NCBI GenBank assembly: GCA_028280405.1
Contig: JANQLW010000017.1
Span: forward strand, 50,339-114,338
From: Bacteroidales bacterium
GTDB taxonomy: Bacteria; Bacteroidota; Bacteroidia; Bacteroidales; GCA-2711565
Length of the DNA stretch: 64,000 nucleotides
Direction of reading: 5' to 3'
Of this stretch, positions 54,175 through 63,599 are shown piece after piece (position 1 is the stretch's first letter; each line of letters starts with the position of its first letter). The position numbers and the translations under genes are program-made. The notes under the pieces are model-generated. The model made no database searches and was not told the origin of the DNA. It saw only the letters and a list, made by a program, of their open reading frames with translations.

Positions 54175-54395
54175 TTTTATAATCTGTAAGTTATCTTACA
54201 TATTTACTTTTATACTTCTATACAACTAGGCTCTTTACCAACAATTTAACAGTAAAAATGATAAATTATTAATAATTGGAAAGACACCTCTAGACTCTTT
54301 TGCTTTTCTAAATTAGGCAATATCGTACCGAATTTGTCGAACCAAAGCTAACTTTATGTAATATTGCAAGCTAAGCACTAAAAGTAGACGAAAAG

Positions 54396-55487
54396 ATGGC
54401 GAAGAATTTATATTCTATTATTACAGGTAGCGGTAGTTTTATTCCTGAGAAGGTAATTAAAAATAGAGATTTCCTTAAACATAGTTTTTTTGATTCTTTA
54501 GGAGAGAAGTTAAAAAAGGCAAATGAGGTGATCATAAGTAAATTTCAGGAGATCACCGATATTAAAGAACGAAGGTATATTGATGATAATATGGTAACTT
54601 CTGATCTTGGTTATCATGCTGCTATTGATGCATTAGAATCATCTAAAACAGATAGAGAAACTCTTGATTATATTATTGTTGCTCATAACTTTGGGGATGT
54701 TAAGCACAAAACGACTAAAGTTGATATTGTTCCGAGTTTAGCGGCACGGGTAAAAGCAAAGCTGGGTATTAAAAACCCGTTTACTGTGGCATATGATCTT
54801 CCATTTGGCTGTCCTGGCTGGTTACAGGCAGTGATTCAAGCCGATTATTATTTGAAATCAGGAGATGCTAAAAAAGTAATGGTTATTGGAGCTGAAACCT
54901 TATCTCGTATTTCTGATCCACATGATGTAGACTCAATGATCTATTCAGATGGAGCCGGAGCTGTAATTATGGAAGCTAAAGAAAGTGAAGAACCTGTTGG
55001 AGTTTTAGGCCATAAAACTCGTTCGGATGCAATTGAAGGCGCCCGTTTATTAAAAATGGGAGATTCGTATAATGCGGAAAATGGAACTGCTGACCAGTTA
55101 TTCCTGAAAATGAATGGACGTAAACTATATGAATATGCCTTAAGCACTGTGCCTGATTTAGTAAAAGAATGCATTGATAAAGTAGGTGTTGGAATTGAAA
55201 ATATCAAAAAAGTATTAATTCATCAGGCCAATGCGAAAATGGATGATGCTATTTTATTTCGATTATTTAACCTTTTCAATGTAAAACGTATAGATATTCC
55301 TAAGAATATTATGCCCATGACTATTTCTGAATTGGGAAATAATTCTGTAGCAACAGTACCTATCCTTTTTGATTTAATTGTGAAAGGAAAAATGGAAGGC
55401 CATTCACTTAAGCCAGGTGACAATTTCGTATTTGCATCTGTAGGTGCAGGGATGAATGTGAATGCAGTGGTTTATAAAATGCATTAA
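54396..55487 (+). CDS. FabH-like 3-oxoacyl-ACP synthase III
   Basis: This 363-residue thiolase-fold enzyme has the full KAS III triad: Cys139 (FGCPGW), His276 (LIHQANAKM) and Asn315 (LGNNSVAT). Typical partner motifs are SDGAGAVIM and the C-terminal GAGMNVNAVVY. KAS III enzymes condense an acyl-CoA with malonyl-ACP to start fatty-acid or specialised-lipid chains. The protein has about 25 more residues before the Cys than E. coli FabH, and no other fatty-acid genes are nearby, so a specialised role (as in OleA- or DAR-type neighbours of Bacteroidota) is possible. Confidence 0.9.
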   Translation: MAKNLYSIITGSGSFIPEKVIKNRDFLKHSFFDSLGEKLKKANEVIISKFQEITDIKERRYIDDNMVTSDLGYHAAIDALESSKTDRETLDYIIVAHNFGDVKHKTTKVDIVPSLAARVKAKLGIKNPFTVAYDLPFGCPGWLQAVIQADYYLKSGDAKKVMVIGAETLSRISDPHDVDSMIYSDGAGAVIMEAKESEEPVGVLGHKTRSDAIEGARLLKMGDSYNAENGTADQLFLKMNGRKLYEYALSTVPDLVKECIDKVGVGIENIKKVLIHQANAKMDDAILFRLFNLFNVKRIDIPKNIMPMTISELGNNSVATVPILFDLIVKGKMEGHSLKPGDNFVFASVGAGMNVNAVVYKMH

Positions 55488-55552
55488 AGCGGAATCTAAA
55501 AACATATTATCCGCAATTTTGCTAATGCAATGGCGGATTTGTATATTTCTAT

Positions 55553-56905
55553 CTAAAATTTCATTACAAATATAGTGTGAGCATCATCAGGAGTATAATG
55601 AATACTACCATTATGAAGATACATCAAATGTTTAGCCAGGCTTAAACCAATTCCTGAACCATTTTCTTTGGTTGAATAAAAAGGAGCAAAAATTTTATCA
55701 ACTTCACTTTCAGGGATTCCTTTACCATTATCTTTTATTTTCAGGCCTATCTTTCCATTTTCAAATTCCCATGCAGTAATTGAAATTTTTCCATCAGTTG
55801 AATTTTCTATTGCTTCAACAGAGTTTTTAATAAGATTTATAATCATTTGTTCAACTAAAGATTCGTCTGCATTCAATATAAGATCTTCAGAAATTTTGAT
55901 CTTAAAGCGTATTTGTTTAATCTCAAATACCGGCATAAAAAATTTCTCAACACGCTTTACTAATGCTTGTAAGTTAAAATCCGACATTTTTAATTCTACC
56001 GGATTATTGATGCTTTGGTAAACCTCAATAAAATTGATTAAGCTTTTGGCTCTATCTTCAATGACTTCAGAATTTAAAGAAATATCACTGATAACTTCAT
56101 GAGTTAATTCCGAACCCGATTTCAATTCTTTACCATCCCTACTTATTGATTTTTTGATTGTTCTTGACAAACTTGTAATTGGTGTCATAGAATTCATGAT
56201 TTCATGATTCAGAATTTTTATCAGTTTACGCCATGATTCAAATTCATGATGATCCAGTTCATCATAAATATTTAAAAATGATATGATATTGATTCTCTTT
56301 GAACCAATACTAATAGCTTTCTTTTTTATTGATAACTTCAGGATAGTATCAGACAATCTAATCGTAACTAGAGTTATATCATCATTGGAATGAATTACTT
56401 TTTTATAAAAATCCGGACACTCTTCTCTAAATGTATCCATTAAATGACATTTGGAACACTGTAGTATTTTAGCCGCTTCAGGATTAAACAATTCGAATCT
56501 CCCGTCATCATCATAAGCAATAATTCCAATCTTAGTATGATTTACGATTGAATGCAGATAGTGGCTTTTCTGCTCTGATTCGATTTTAGCATTCTGAATT
56601 TCTTTAATAATAAAATCAAATGAAAAACTTAGATCACCATAATTTTTAACATTACCGCTTTTATAATTGACCCCGGTATCTTTCTCTTGCACCCTCAAGA
56701 AAAACAGCGCAATATCCCGATTAACTTTGTTAATATATTTTATCAGTAAATATGTTTGTAACATTAATAGTGCTGAAAGAATAATTCTGGCCATAATTTT
56801 ATCTTCAACATTTATTAAAAAGGCAAATGCAGAAGCAGATATTACAATAAGCAGTATTTGCAGAACAATATTTTTATTGAATTTACTAAAGCCCATATTT
56901 GTCAA
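55553..56905 (-). CDS. NtrY-like sensor histidine kinase
   Basis: This 450-residue protein has two membrane segments near the N-terminus (about 12-30 and 36-55), a PAS domain (about 115-205, GIIAYDDDGRFELFNPEAAK), a HisKA motif (KILNHEIMNSMTPITSLSRT) and an HATPase (NLIKNSVEAI, DNGKGIPE, GSGIGLSLAKH). The sequence ILNHEIMNS around the phospho-acceptor is characteristic of NtrY-type kinases of Bacteroidota. Its start overlaps the 3' end of the NtrC-like gene by 20 bases, so the pair is a two-component system. The divergent sigma-54-like promoter upstream of the ABC permease points to its likely target. Confidence 0.9.
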   Translation of the reverse strand: MTNMGFSKFNKNIVLQILLIVISASAFAFLINVEDKIMARIILSALLMLQTYLLIKYINKVNRDIALFFLRVQEKDTGVNYKSGNVKNYGDLSFSFDFIIKEIQNAKIESEQKSHYLHSIVNHTKIGIIAYDDDGRFELFNPEAAKILQCSKCHLMDTFREECPDFYKKVIHSNDDITLVTIRLSDTILKLSIKKKAISIGSKRINIISFLNIYDELDHHEFESWRKLIKILNHEIMNSMTPITSLSRTIKKSISRDGKELKSGSELTHEVISDISLNSEVIEDRAKSLINFIEVYQSINNPVELKMSDFNLQALVKRVEKFFMPVFEIKQIRFKIKISEDLILNADESLVEQMIINLIKNSVEAIENSTDGKISITAWEFENGKIGLKIKDNGKGIPESEVDKIFAPFYSTKENGSGIGLSLAKHLMYLHNGSIHYTPDDAHTIFVMKF

Positions 56906-58262
56906 TTTTTAAATATAAAGTAGTTCGGGAAATATCTAGTTCTCTGGCTGCATTAGTTATATTGAAGTTGTGTTTGTCAAGTACTTTTTGAATCGTTTTT
57001 TTTTCCACATCAGTCAAACGATTAGATTGCAGGAAACCATCTTGGTTTAATACAAATTGCTTTAGGTTTAAATCTTCTGGTTGAATCATATTTCCTTCTG
57101 AAAGAATAACTACTTTTTCTATAGTATGTTTTAGCTCTCTAACGTTTCCCGGCCACTCATATTCCTTAAGTAAATTAATGGAATCTCTGCTGAATTGAAG
57201 ATTTTCTTTTCTATACTTCTTACTATACTTTTTTAAGAAAAATTCTGAAATCAGGAGAATATCTTCATCACGTTCTCTTAAGGGCGGAACATCAATCTTA
57301 ATCGTATTTATTCTATAAAATAAATCTTCACGGAATTCATTTTTATTAATTAACTGTTCAATATTTTTATTCGTGGCACAGATTAATCTGAAATTTACCT
57401 TTTTACTTTTATTCATTCCCAGTGGAATAACCTCGCAGTTTTGAATTACATGAAGAATTTTAGCCTGTAACTCAATTGGCAAATTTCCTATTTCATCTAA
57501 AAACAAGGTGCCTTCATTAGCAGCTTCAATACGTCCCATGCGATTTTCATATGCACCTGTAAAAGCACCTTTTTGATATCCAAACATCTCACTCTCAAAC
57601 AAACTACTGGAAACAGAACCCAAATCAACACTAATAAAAACCTCATTTTTTCTCTTGGACTGATTATGAATTTCCCTTGCAATTAATTCCTTTCCTGTTC
57701 CATTCTCTCCCAGAATAAGAACGTTTGCATCTGTTGTAGCTATTTTTTTAATGGTCTTAAAAACATCCTTCATTTTCTTACTCGAGCCAATAATCTCATC
57801 AAAATGAGAAATTATGTTTTTCTGCAAAGAAAACTGCTTACCTTTAAGTTCCTGTACTTTCAATTTTGACTTTCTAAACTTCAACGCGGAATGGAGTGTG
57901 GCAATTAGTTTATCAATATCCCAGGGTTTTGTAATGAAATCATGTGCACCTTTTTTTATTCCTTTAACTGCTAGCTCAATATTTGCATAAGCAGTCATTA
58001 AAATAATAATCACATTCGAATCAATTTCTTTAATCTTGTTAAGCCAGTATAAACCTTCATTTCCAGAATTAATTCCTGCAGCAAAATTCATGTCAAGCAG
58101 GACAATATCCCAACTTTCTGATTCTATATGTGAAATCAGGTTTACCGGACTTTTTAAAATTTCAATTTCTTCAAATTCATATTTAAGTGATTGCTTTAGT
58201 GCTAATAATATAGATTCATTATCATCTACAACCAAAATTTTTCCTGTTTTAGATATCATCAT
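56886..58262 (-). CDS. NtrC-family sigma-54-dependent response regulator
   Basis: This 458-residue protein has a receiver (about 8-125: VVDDNES and the phospho-acceptor strand IVLLDMNF), a AAA+ domain (about 145-385: Walker A GENGTGKEL, the sigma-54-contacting GAFTGA loop in YQKGAFTGAYEN, Walker B TLFLDEIGN) and a Fis-type helix-turn-helix at the end (ITNAARELDISRTTLYLKID). Activators of this type bind upstream enhancers and remodel sigma-54 holoenzyme. The kinase gene overlaps its end, and 180 bases away a divergent gene has a -24/-12-like promoter and a perfect inverted repeat upstream. Confidence 0.93.
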   Translation of the reverse strand: MMISKTGKILVVDDNESILLALKQSLKYEFEEIEILKSPVNLISHIESESWDIVLLDMNFAAGINSGNEGLYWLNKIKEIDSNVIIILMTAYANIELAVKGIKKGAHDFITKPWDIDKLIATLHSALKFRKSKLKVQELKGKQFSLQKNIISHFDEIIGSSKKMKDVFKTIKKIATTDANVLILGENGTGKELIAREIHNQSKRKNEVFISVDLGSVSSSLFESEMFGYQKGAFTGAYENRMGRIEAANEGTLFLDEIGNLPIELQAKILHVIQNCEVIPLGMNKSKKVNFRLICATNKNIEQLINKNEFREDLFYRINTIKIDVPPLRERDEDILLISEFFLKKYSKKYRKENLQFSRDSINLLKEYEWPGNVRELKHTIEKVVILSEGNMIQPEDLNLKQFVLNQDGFLQSNRLTDVEKKTIQKVLDKHNFNITNAARELDISRTTLYLKIDKYGL

Positions 58263-58312
58263 TTAAAATTATGATTACAATATAATAAAATTGTAAAGCA
58301 CCCGGACAGCAT

Positions 58313-58331
58313 TTGTTCAGTTTCTGAACAA
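58313..58331. promoter_or_regulatory. Candidate enhancer site for the NtrC-like regulator
   Basis: TTGTTCAG, TTT, CTGAACAA: perfect 8-bp arms, about 63 bases upstream of the -24 element. Size, symmetry and position suit a Fis-type dimer activator site. Confidence 0.6.
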
Positions 58332-58393
58332 GCATACATCTAAAGTAATTCAAAAAAAATATCAAAAAACATTCAATCAGCCACTTATATATA

Positions 58394-58410
58394 CTGGCAT
58401 TTCATTTGGA
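58394..58410 (+). promoter_or_regulatory. Sigma-54-like -24/-12 promoter
   Basis: CTGGCATTTCATTTGGA fits the 17-base sigma-54 frame (YTGGCAC..TTGCW) with the -24 GG intact and TTG at -12, but with G in place of the consensus C of the -12 GC pair. It ends 32 bases before the ABC permease ATG at 58443. Confidence 0.6.
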
Positions 58411-58442
58411 TTTAGCATAGTAATTATTTTAAATTTATACTT

Positions 58443-60764
58443 ATGATCCGATCTTACATTATTATTGCACTCCGGTCTTTTAAAAAAAACGTTGGAACCT
58501 CTTTAATAAACTTATTTGGACTAAGCATAGCATTTGCATTGTTTATTCTCCTCTTTTTATATATAAATAGTGAGCTCTCAACAGATAAACATATAGATAA
58601 TATTGACAACATTTATTCCTTGCACGATAAAAACAACCACTCCATATTTACAAATGCTATGTTTGCCAAATTCATGTATGGGCGCTACCCTGAAATAAAA
58701 AGAACTTGTACCTCTTTTGTTTGGGATGCACCCTTTTATCGAAAAGATGGCCATTCAGTTCATTTTGATCATTATGGAGCAGTAGATTCAACTTATTTTA
58801 GGATGTTTAAAAACAAGGCTATTCTTGGAAGTTTGGAAAATGCATTAGATGAAGCTAATGGTCTGGTACTTACAGAAAGTGCAGCAAAAGCTCTATTTAA
58901 TGATCAAAATCCAATAGGTAAAGTTGTTATGATGCATAATAAATATAATTTTATTGTCAATGCTGTTATTCCAGATATACCAGAAAATTCGTTTTACCAA
59001 GCAGATTGCTTTCTCGCTCTAAAGAGTTTTTTAACAATATCCAAGGGATTAGTAACCAATCCTGGAAATTGGTCTTTAACAACTTTTGTAGAGCTTGAAG
59101 AAAACTCCGATATAAAATCATTAGAAGAAAAAATAAGTAAAGACTTATTAAAAGAATTTGGGCGGGAAACAAATTTTGGACTCATTCCATATGCTGACCT
59201 CTATTTCAGTGATGTGCATATTCCTGAAGAATTCGAACATGGAAACAAGCAGTTTGTTTTTTTATTTATAGGAATTGCGTTGTTTATCATTATTATTGCT
59301 TGTATCAACTATATTAATTTAACAACTGCTAAAGCCGCAAGCAGAGCTCGTGAAGTTGGAATTCGCAAAGTCGTCGGAGCCCATAAACGAAAACTTATTT
59401 TTCAATTTTTAACCGAATCAATAATTTTAATATATATATCATTAATTATTGGATTCTTATTAGCTGAATTATTTATAGGTGAATTCAATGCCCTTGCAGA
59501 AACCAATTTTAGAGTAAAACTATTTTATACATTTCCTTATAATATTTATTTTTTATCAGCTGCACTTGGTTTAGGACTAATTTCAGGTTTATACCCGGCA
59601 TTTGCTCTAACATCATTCAAAACAATAGAAGTTATTAAAGGTAAAATTTCAAAGAGTCGTAAAGGTTTAGTAACACGAAAAGTTTTAATGATATTCCAGT
59701 TTGTGATTTCTATGGTAATGATAGCAGGATCTATTGTAGTTTTTCTCCAGATTGATTATGTCAAACATACAAATATTGGTTTTAATAAAGAGAATGTTAT
59801 TCGCTTAAAAACAAATGAAGAAAGGGCTTTTGAAAATGCCCAATCCTTTAAATCAGACCTACTGGCAATTCCCGGTGTAGAAAAGGTATCGTTTTGTTAT
59901 GCTGTGCCAGGGGAAGTTGGGCATGGTATGGCTGGTGAAGTTAATGGAGAAAAAATTAAAATGAGATGCTTAGAAATTGATCCTGACTTTGCTGATGTTA
60001 TGGAACTTGAATTTGTTAGTGGAAGAAATTTCTCAAAAGAAGATAAAAGTGATTATCAGAGATCTTATTTATTAAATGAAGCTGCGATTAAAAAATATGG
60101 ATGGGAAGATCCATATAGTATTAAATTTTGGGGAGGATTCAGGTTAGTTGGTATTGTTAAAGATTTCAACTTTGAAAGCTTACATTTACCAATCAAGCCG
60201 TTATATATGCCCTTTTGGGGGGATTTAGATAATATTGCAATCAGAATTAATCCGATAAATCAAAAAGCAATTATAGAACAGATCGAAAATGTATGGGAAA
60301 ATCGATATCCTGAAATTCCCTTCTCTTATAACTTTTTAAATGAGATCATAGATCAACAATACAAAGATGAGGAACAACTCTCTAAAGTAATTACTTATTT
60401 CTCAATCTTTGCCCTGATTATTGCCTGCATGGGATTATTAGGATTAACATCCTATATGATACAACAACGTTATCTGGAAATAGGGATTCGAAGAATTCAT
60501 GGAGGAGATGTATCTTCTATTGTAAAAATGCTCACATTTCAATTTATAAAATGGGTAATATTGGCATTTATCATCTCTGTTCCACTTTCATATTATGCTC
60601 TGGAAACATGGTTACAAAATAACTTTATTTCACATGTGGAACTGAAATGGTGGATATTTGTAATAAGTGGATTATTTGTGATTATAATTTCCTTATTAAC
60701 AGTAATCGTACAATCTATTCGTGCAGCAACTATAAACCCGATCGAAGCCTTACGTTATGAATAA
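58443..60764 (+). CDS. MacB/FtsX-type ABC permease
   Basis: This 773-residue protein has eight membrane segments in two FtsX-like sets (about 20-42, 275-295, 330-350, 370-392; then about 420-440, 660-680, 710-730, 745-765), each preceded by a large MacB-like periplasmic domain. The typical linker AREVGIRKVVGAHKRKLIFQ follows the first FtsX segment and a second copy (YLEIGIRRIHGGDVSSIVKM) the last set. MacB-type systems do not pump through the membrane channel but transmit force to periplasmic partners. No ATPase gene is adjacent, so it must borrow one. The sigma-54-like promoter and divergent NtrC-like gene indicate envelope-signal control. Confidence 0.92.
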   Translation: MIRSYIIIALRSFKKNVGTSLINLFGLSIAFALFILLFLYINSELSTDKHIDNIDNIYSLHDKNNHSIFTNAMFAKFMYGRYPEIKRTCTSFVWDAPFYRKDGHSVHFDHYGAVDSTYFRMFKNKAILGSLENALDEANGLVLTESAAKALFNDQNPIGKVVMMHNKYNFIVNAVIPDIPENSFYQADCFLALKSFLTISKGLVTNPGNWSLTTFVELEENSDIKSLEEKISKDLLKEFGRETNFGLIPYADLYFSDVHIPEEFEHGNKQFVFLFIGIALFIIIIACINYINLTTAKAASRAREVGIRKVVGAHKRKLIFQFLTESIILIYISLIIGFLLAELFIGEFNALAETNFRVKLFYTFPYNIYFLSAALGLGLISGLYPAFALTSFKTIEVIKGKISKSRKGLVTRKVLMIFQFVISMVMIAGSIVVFLQIDYVKHTNIGFNKENVIRLKTNEERAFENAQSFKSDLLAIPGVEKVSFCYAVPGEVGHGMAGEVNGEKIKMRCLEIDPDFADVMELEFVSGRNFSKEDKSDYQRSYLLNEAAIKKYGWEDPYSIKFWGGFRLVGIVKDFNFESLHLPIKPLYMPFWGDLDNIAIRINPINQKAIIEQIENVWENRYPEIPFSYNFLNEIIDQQYKDEEQLSKVITYFSIFALIIACMGLLGLTSYMIQQRYLEIGIRRIHGGDVSSIVKMLTFQFIKWVILAFIISVPLSYYALETWLQNNFISHVELKWWIFVISGLFVIIISLLTVIVQSIRAATINPIEALRYE

Positions 60765-60772
60765 TAAATAAT

Positions 60773-60790
60773 ATCTAGATAAATCTAGAT
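60773..60790. terminator. Possible bidirectional terminator between convergent genes
   Basis: Two copies of the palindrome ATCTAGAT (60773-60780 and 60783-60790) can pair with each other around two bases. It overlaps the last codons of the minus-strand phosphatase. GC content is low and T-runs are short, so the terminator role is tentative. Confidence 0.35.
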
Positions 60791-61255
60791 TTGACTTTTT
60801 AAGCTCTCTATTAAACCGTCAACACTATCTTCTAAAATATCGAGCACAGTTTCAAAGCCTTGTGCTCCTCCATAATATGGATCAGGAACATCTCCGGTGT
60901 ATAGAGAGCTAAAGTCGGTCATTAAAGAAATTTTGTCCTGATATTCTTTAACAGAAGTAAGATTATACAGATTTCTGTAATTATTCTGATCCATTGCAAT
61001 AATGTAGTCGAACTTATCAAAATCACTCATACTTACCTGACGTGATATACTGGTTAAATTAAATCCACGTTTGATAGCATGTGTTTGCATTCTTCCGTCA
61101 GCCGGTTCTCCTTCATGATATCCTGATGTTCCGGCACTATCTACAAAGACATCCTTGTCCAACCCATATTCTTTTAATTTCGCATTCAGAACAGCCTCCC
61201 CGGAAGGCGAACGGCAAATGTTGCCAAGACAAACAAATAATATATTATACTTCAT
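60785..61255 (-). CDS. Low-molecular-weight protein-tyrosine phosphatase
   Basis: This 156-residue protein has the P-loop CLGNICRS (Cys9 nucleophile, Arg15) near the N-terminus and the general-acid Asp125 in VPDPYYGG. A second Cys (Cys14) in the loop is usual in the family and protects against oxidation. The family removes phosphate from tyrosines and, next to capsule genes, controls polysaccharide export; no capsule genes are present here. It is convergent with the MacB-type permease. Confidence 0.93.
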   Translation of the reverse strand: MKYNILFVCLGNICRSPSGEAVLNAKLKEYGLDKDVFVDSAGTSGYHEGEPADGRMQTHAIKRGFNLTSISRQVSMSDFDKFDYIIAMDQNNYRNLYNLTSVKEYQDKISLMTDFSSLYTGDVPDPYYGGAQGFETVLDILEDSVDGLIESLKSQI

Positions 61256-61363
61256 ATCATATCTTTTATGCGAAAATAAAAAAATTCCAATTGAAAAAGA
61301 TTTAACTTAGTAACATTAATCAACTTCCAATGTCTTTACATATATGAACAAAAAAATATTAAT

Positions 61364-61444
61364 TGGAAGCCATTTTTTTACAAAGCCCGATTTGAAGGCA
61401 TATTAGCCGATGAAGCAGGAATTACATTACGTTATACATTCTAA
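61364..61444 (+). pseudogene. C-terminal remnant of a paralogous small barrel protein
   Basis: This 26-codon frame ending at a stop (61442-61444) reads WKPFFYKARFEGILADEAGI then TLRYTF. It lines up with the end of the next gene (WKPILYIGELTGFNADEVGL then SIRYTF). The rest of the upstream copy is gone. The deletion joins it to unrelated AT-rich sequence. Confidence 0.75.
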
Positions 61445-61454
61445 TTAAAACACT

Positions 61455-61913
61455 ATGAAAACAAAATTATTATTGAGCGTATTTATCATTATACTTTCAA
61501 TTACAAGTGTAAGTGCTCAGGAATATAAATCATCATTGGGTATGCGAGTTGGTTTGCTCAATGGAATTACATTCAAACAGTTTGTTGGGGAAAAACTCGC
61601 TTTCGAGGCATTGGTATCATACAGATACAGTGCTTTAAACCTTTCAGCATTGCTGGAATATCATATACCTGTTAAAGAAGAAAATTTCAACATGATAATG
61701 GGCTTAGGTGGTCGTGTCGGCTATATGGGTATTATTGATGACGATCAGGAAAGTGCCTTTAATGGAGGTATAGAAGCCATGCTTGGATTTGAGTACAAAT
61801 TTCCAAAATCACCTTTTACTATAGGTATAGATTGGAAACCTATACTGTACATAGGTGAATTAACAGGGTTTAATGCTGATGAAGTTGGATTATCGATACG
61901 GTATACGTTTTAG
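61455..61913 (+). CDS. Small outer-membrane beta-barrel protein
   Basis: This 152-residue protein has a signal peptide (about 1-21, ending VSAQ). It has about eight amphipathic strands and ends in an aromatic residue (LSIRYTF), the hallmark of outer-membrane barrels. The size fits an eight-stranded OmpA/OmpX-like barrel. The role is unknown. The remnant of a tandem copy lies 10 bases upstream of its start. Confidence 0.8.
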   Translation: MKTKLLLSVFIIILSITSVSAQEYKSSLGMRVGLLNGITFKQFVGEKLAFEALVSYRYSALNLSALLEYHIPVKEENFNMIMGLGGRVGYMGIIDDDQESAFNGGIEAMLGFEYKFPKSPFTIGIDWKPILYIGELTGFNADEVGLSIRYTF

Positions 61914-62125
61914 GGGTGAGTTTGGAAGTACGGAGATGTGTAAAAGCGTGTATAGGTGAATACGTGTATTAGTATATTGGTATAATACACCAAATCTACT
62001 TCTTCTGATAATAACTAAAACTCTGAAACATCTCGGGGCATTTCAAAATTTCAACAGCCTTTTTAAATTCACGATCTATAATTCATAATTATACAGAACT
62101 TCTTTTAAAAAAGAACAGGTATTCT

Positions 62126-62133
62126 TACCTTTG
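62126..62133 (+). promoter_or_regulatory. Bacteroidota -7 box for the NarL-type regulator
   Basis: TACCTTTG matches TAnnTTTG, 26 bases before the ATG at 62160. The -33 region is A-rich without a clear TTG. Confidence 0.5.
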
Positions 62134-62159
62134 TAGCTTCTTAAGTAGCAAATAATTCT

Positions 62160-62795
62160 ATGAATATATATAAACTTGTAATCGTTGACGATCATGTTAT
62201 TTTCCGTAAAGGACTTCATACTATTTTAAATGAAATCGGAATCATTAAAGTAGTAGCTGAAGCCTCCAATGCTTCAGAATTATTTGATATATTGAAAAAA
62301 CAGGAAATAGATATTATACTTATGGATATCAATATGCCTGGGATGGATGGAATTGAAGCTACAAAGAAAGTGGTTGATAAATATCCTGAAACTAAAGTTG
62401 TAGCACTTACAATGCATGAAGAAATTGGTTATTTCAATAAAATGATGGATGCCGGAGCTGAAGGATTTCTATTAAAGAAAACCAATAAAGATGAATTGGA
62501 AAAAGCCATCCAAATGGTTATGAATGGAGAGCACTATTTTTCAGCAGAATTCATTAATACCGCGCAATTATATCAAAAGACGAAAGTTACTACTGATGTA
62601 AAGCTCAGCGAACGTGAAATTGAAATTCTGGAACTTATTTGTAAAGGGTATTCGAACCCGGAAATTGCAAAAATGCTAGGGATTAGTCAGCGTACCATTG
62701 ATGGGCACAGAGCACGCTTATTTGAAAAGACCGGAGCCAAAAATGCTCCTAACCTGGTTATGTTTGCCATAAAACATGGAATCGTTCAGGCTTAA
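62160..62795 (+). CDS. NarL/LuxR-type response regulator
   Basis: This 211-residue protein has an intact receiver: acidic pair in VIVDDHVIF, phospho-acceptor Asp in IILMDINMPGMDG (about residue 56), Thr in ALTMHEE and Lys in LLKKT. The LuxR-type DNA-binding domain (KLSEREIEILELICKGYSNP then EIAKMLGISQRTIDGHRARL) completes it. In Bacteroidota such regulators are usually served by HisKA_3 kinases; the one at 52066 is the only such kinase in the window and is a candidate partner, although 8 kb away. Confidence 0.93.
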   Translation: MNIYKLVIVDDHVIFRKGLHTILNEIGIIKVVAEASNASELFDILKKQEIDIILMDINMPGMDGIEATKKVVDKYPETKVVALTMHEEIGYFNKMMDAGAEGFLLKKTNKDELEKAIQMVMNGEHYFSAEFINTAQLYQKTKVTTDVKLSEREIEILELICKGYSNPEIAKMLGISQRTIDGHRARLFEKTGAKNAPNLVMFAIKHGIVQA

Positions 62796-62819
62796 TTTGT
62801 AACCTTATTTATTAGATAA

Positions 62820-63599
62820 TTAACAAGCTTCTATTTCCTCCTTAAAAGCCAGATACTTTTTCACAATTAAATTATAGAGATCGTAAATGGAAGTCTCTAA
62901 GATAAACTTATCTGTAAAGGCACAATAATTCATAAACCTATCGATAAGTTTTTCATCCTTTAATCCGGTGAGTCTTTTAACAACATCAGGATTAAATATC
63001 TTTTCAACCTTCTTTCTCTTATTATCTTTCTTTTTTAATAAACTAACCAGCCCTCTACTTTTTCCTTTCTTACCTAGCCCAAATGAAAATAACGAAATAT
63101 AAGGCCCAGGCATACCAGTTATACTCGGCATTCCTATTTCAACCGGGTCATATATTTTAAGTTTCTCTAAATTTTCCTGAAAAATGATATGCTGTTTTTC
63201 TTCATAACTAGGCTCAGCATTTACGATTAATAACTTTAGCTGCTGATAAGTGGGTAAAGCACGAACAACAACCTCAGAGAGCGTATGAACGGAAGGCTCC
63301 ATATAAATAATGCTATTGTTCATTTTCAGAAATTCAGCAACAGTCATTTCCAGTTTCTTGTAACCGACAGATGAAATACGCACAGTATCGGTTTTAACTA
63401 CCCTTACTTCAAAATACCCTGAATCATTAGAAATCGTTCCTTTTTTAGTATTCTTTAAGTAAACGGTAGCATAAGGAATTACTTCCTGCGTTTTGCTATC
63501 TTTTAATTTCCCGCTAATTAGAACATAAAGAGTATCTGTCTGAGCATATAACCCAGACAGACACCACAAAAACAAATTTACTAATAACCAATTTTTCAC
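62820..63599 (-). CDS. Secreted CarboxypepD_reg-like domain protein
   Basis: This 259-residue protein has a signal peptide (about 1-19, ending LYAQ), a CarboxypepD_reg-like Ig fold (about 26-115: LISGKLKDSKTQEVIPYATV, TISNDSGYFEV, VRISSVGYKK), then a helical, Lys-rich region of about 140 residues of unknown fold. In Bacteroidota this N-terminal domain precedes TonB receptor plugs and also occurs alone in periplasmic or outer-membrane proteins, as in this case. It is convergent with the NarL-type regulator, 24 bases apart. Confidence 0.82.
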   Translation of the reverse strand: MKNWLLVNLFLWCLSGLYAQTDTLYVLISGKLKDSKTQEVIPYATVYLKNTKKGTISNDSGYFEVRVVKTDTVRISSVGYKKLEMTVAEFLKMNNSIIYMEPSVHTLSEVVVRALPTYQQLKLLIVNAEPSYEEKQHIIFQENLEKLKIYDPVEIGMPSITGMPGPYISLFSFGLGKKGKSRGLVSLLKKKDNKRKKVEKIFNPDVVKRLTGLKDEKLIDRFMNYCAFTDKFILETSIYDLYNLIVKKYLAFKEEIEAC

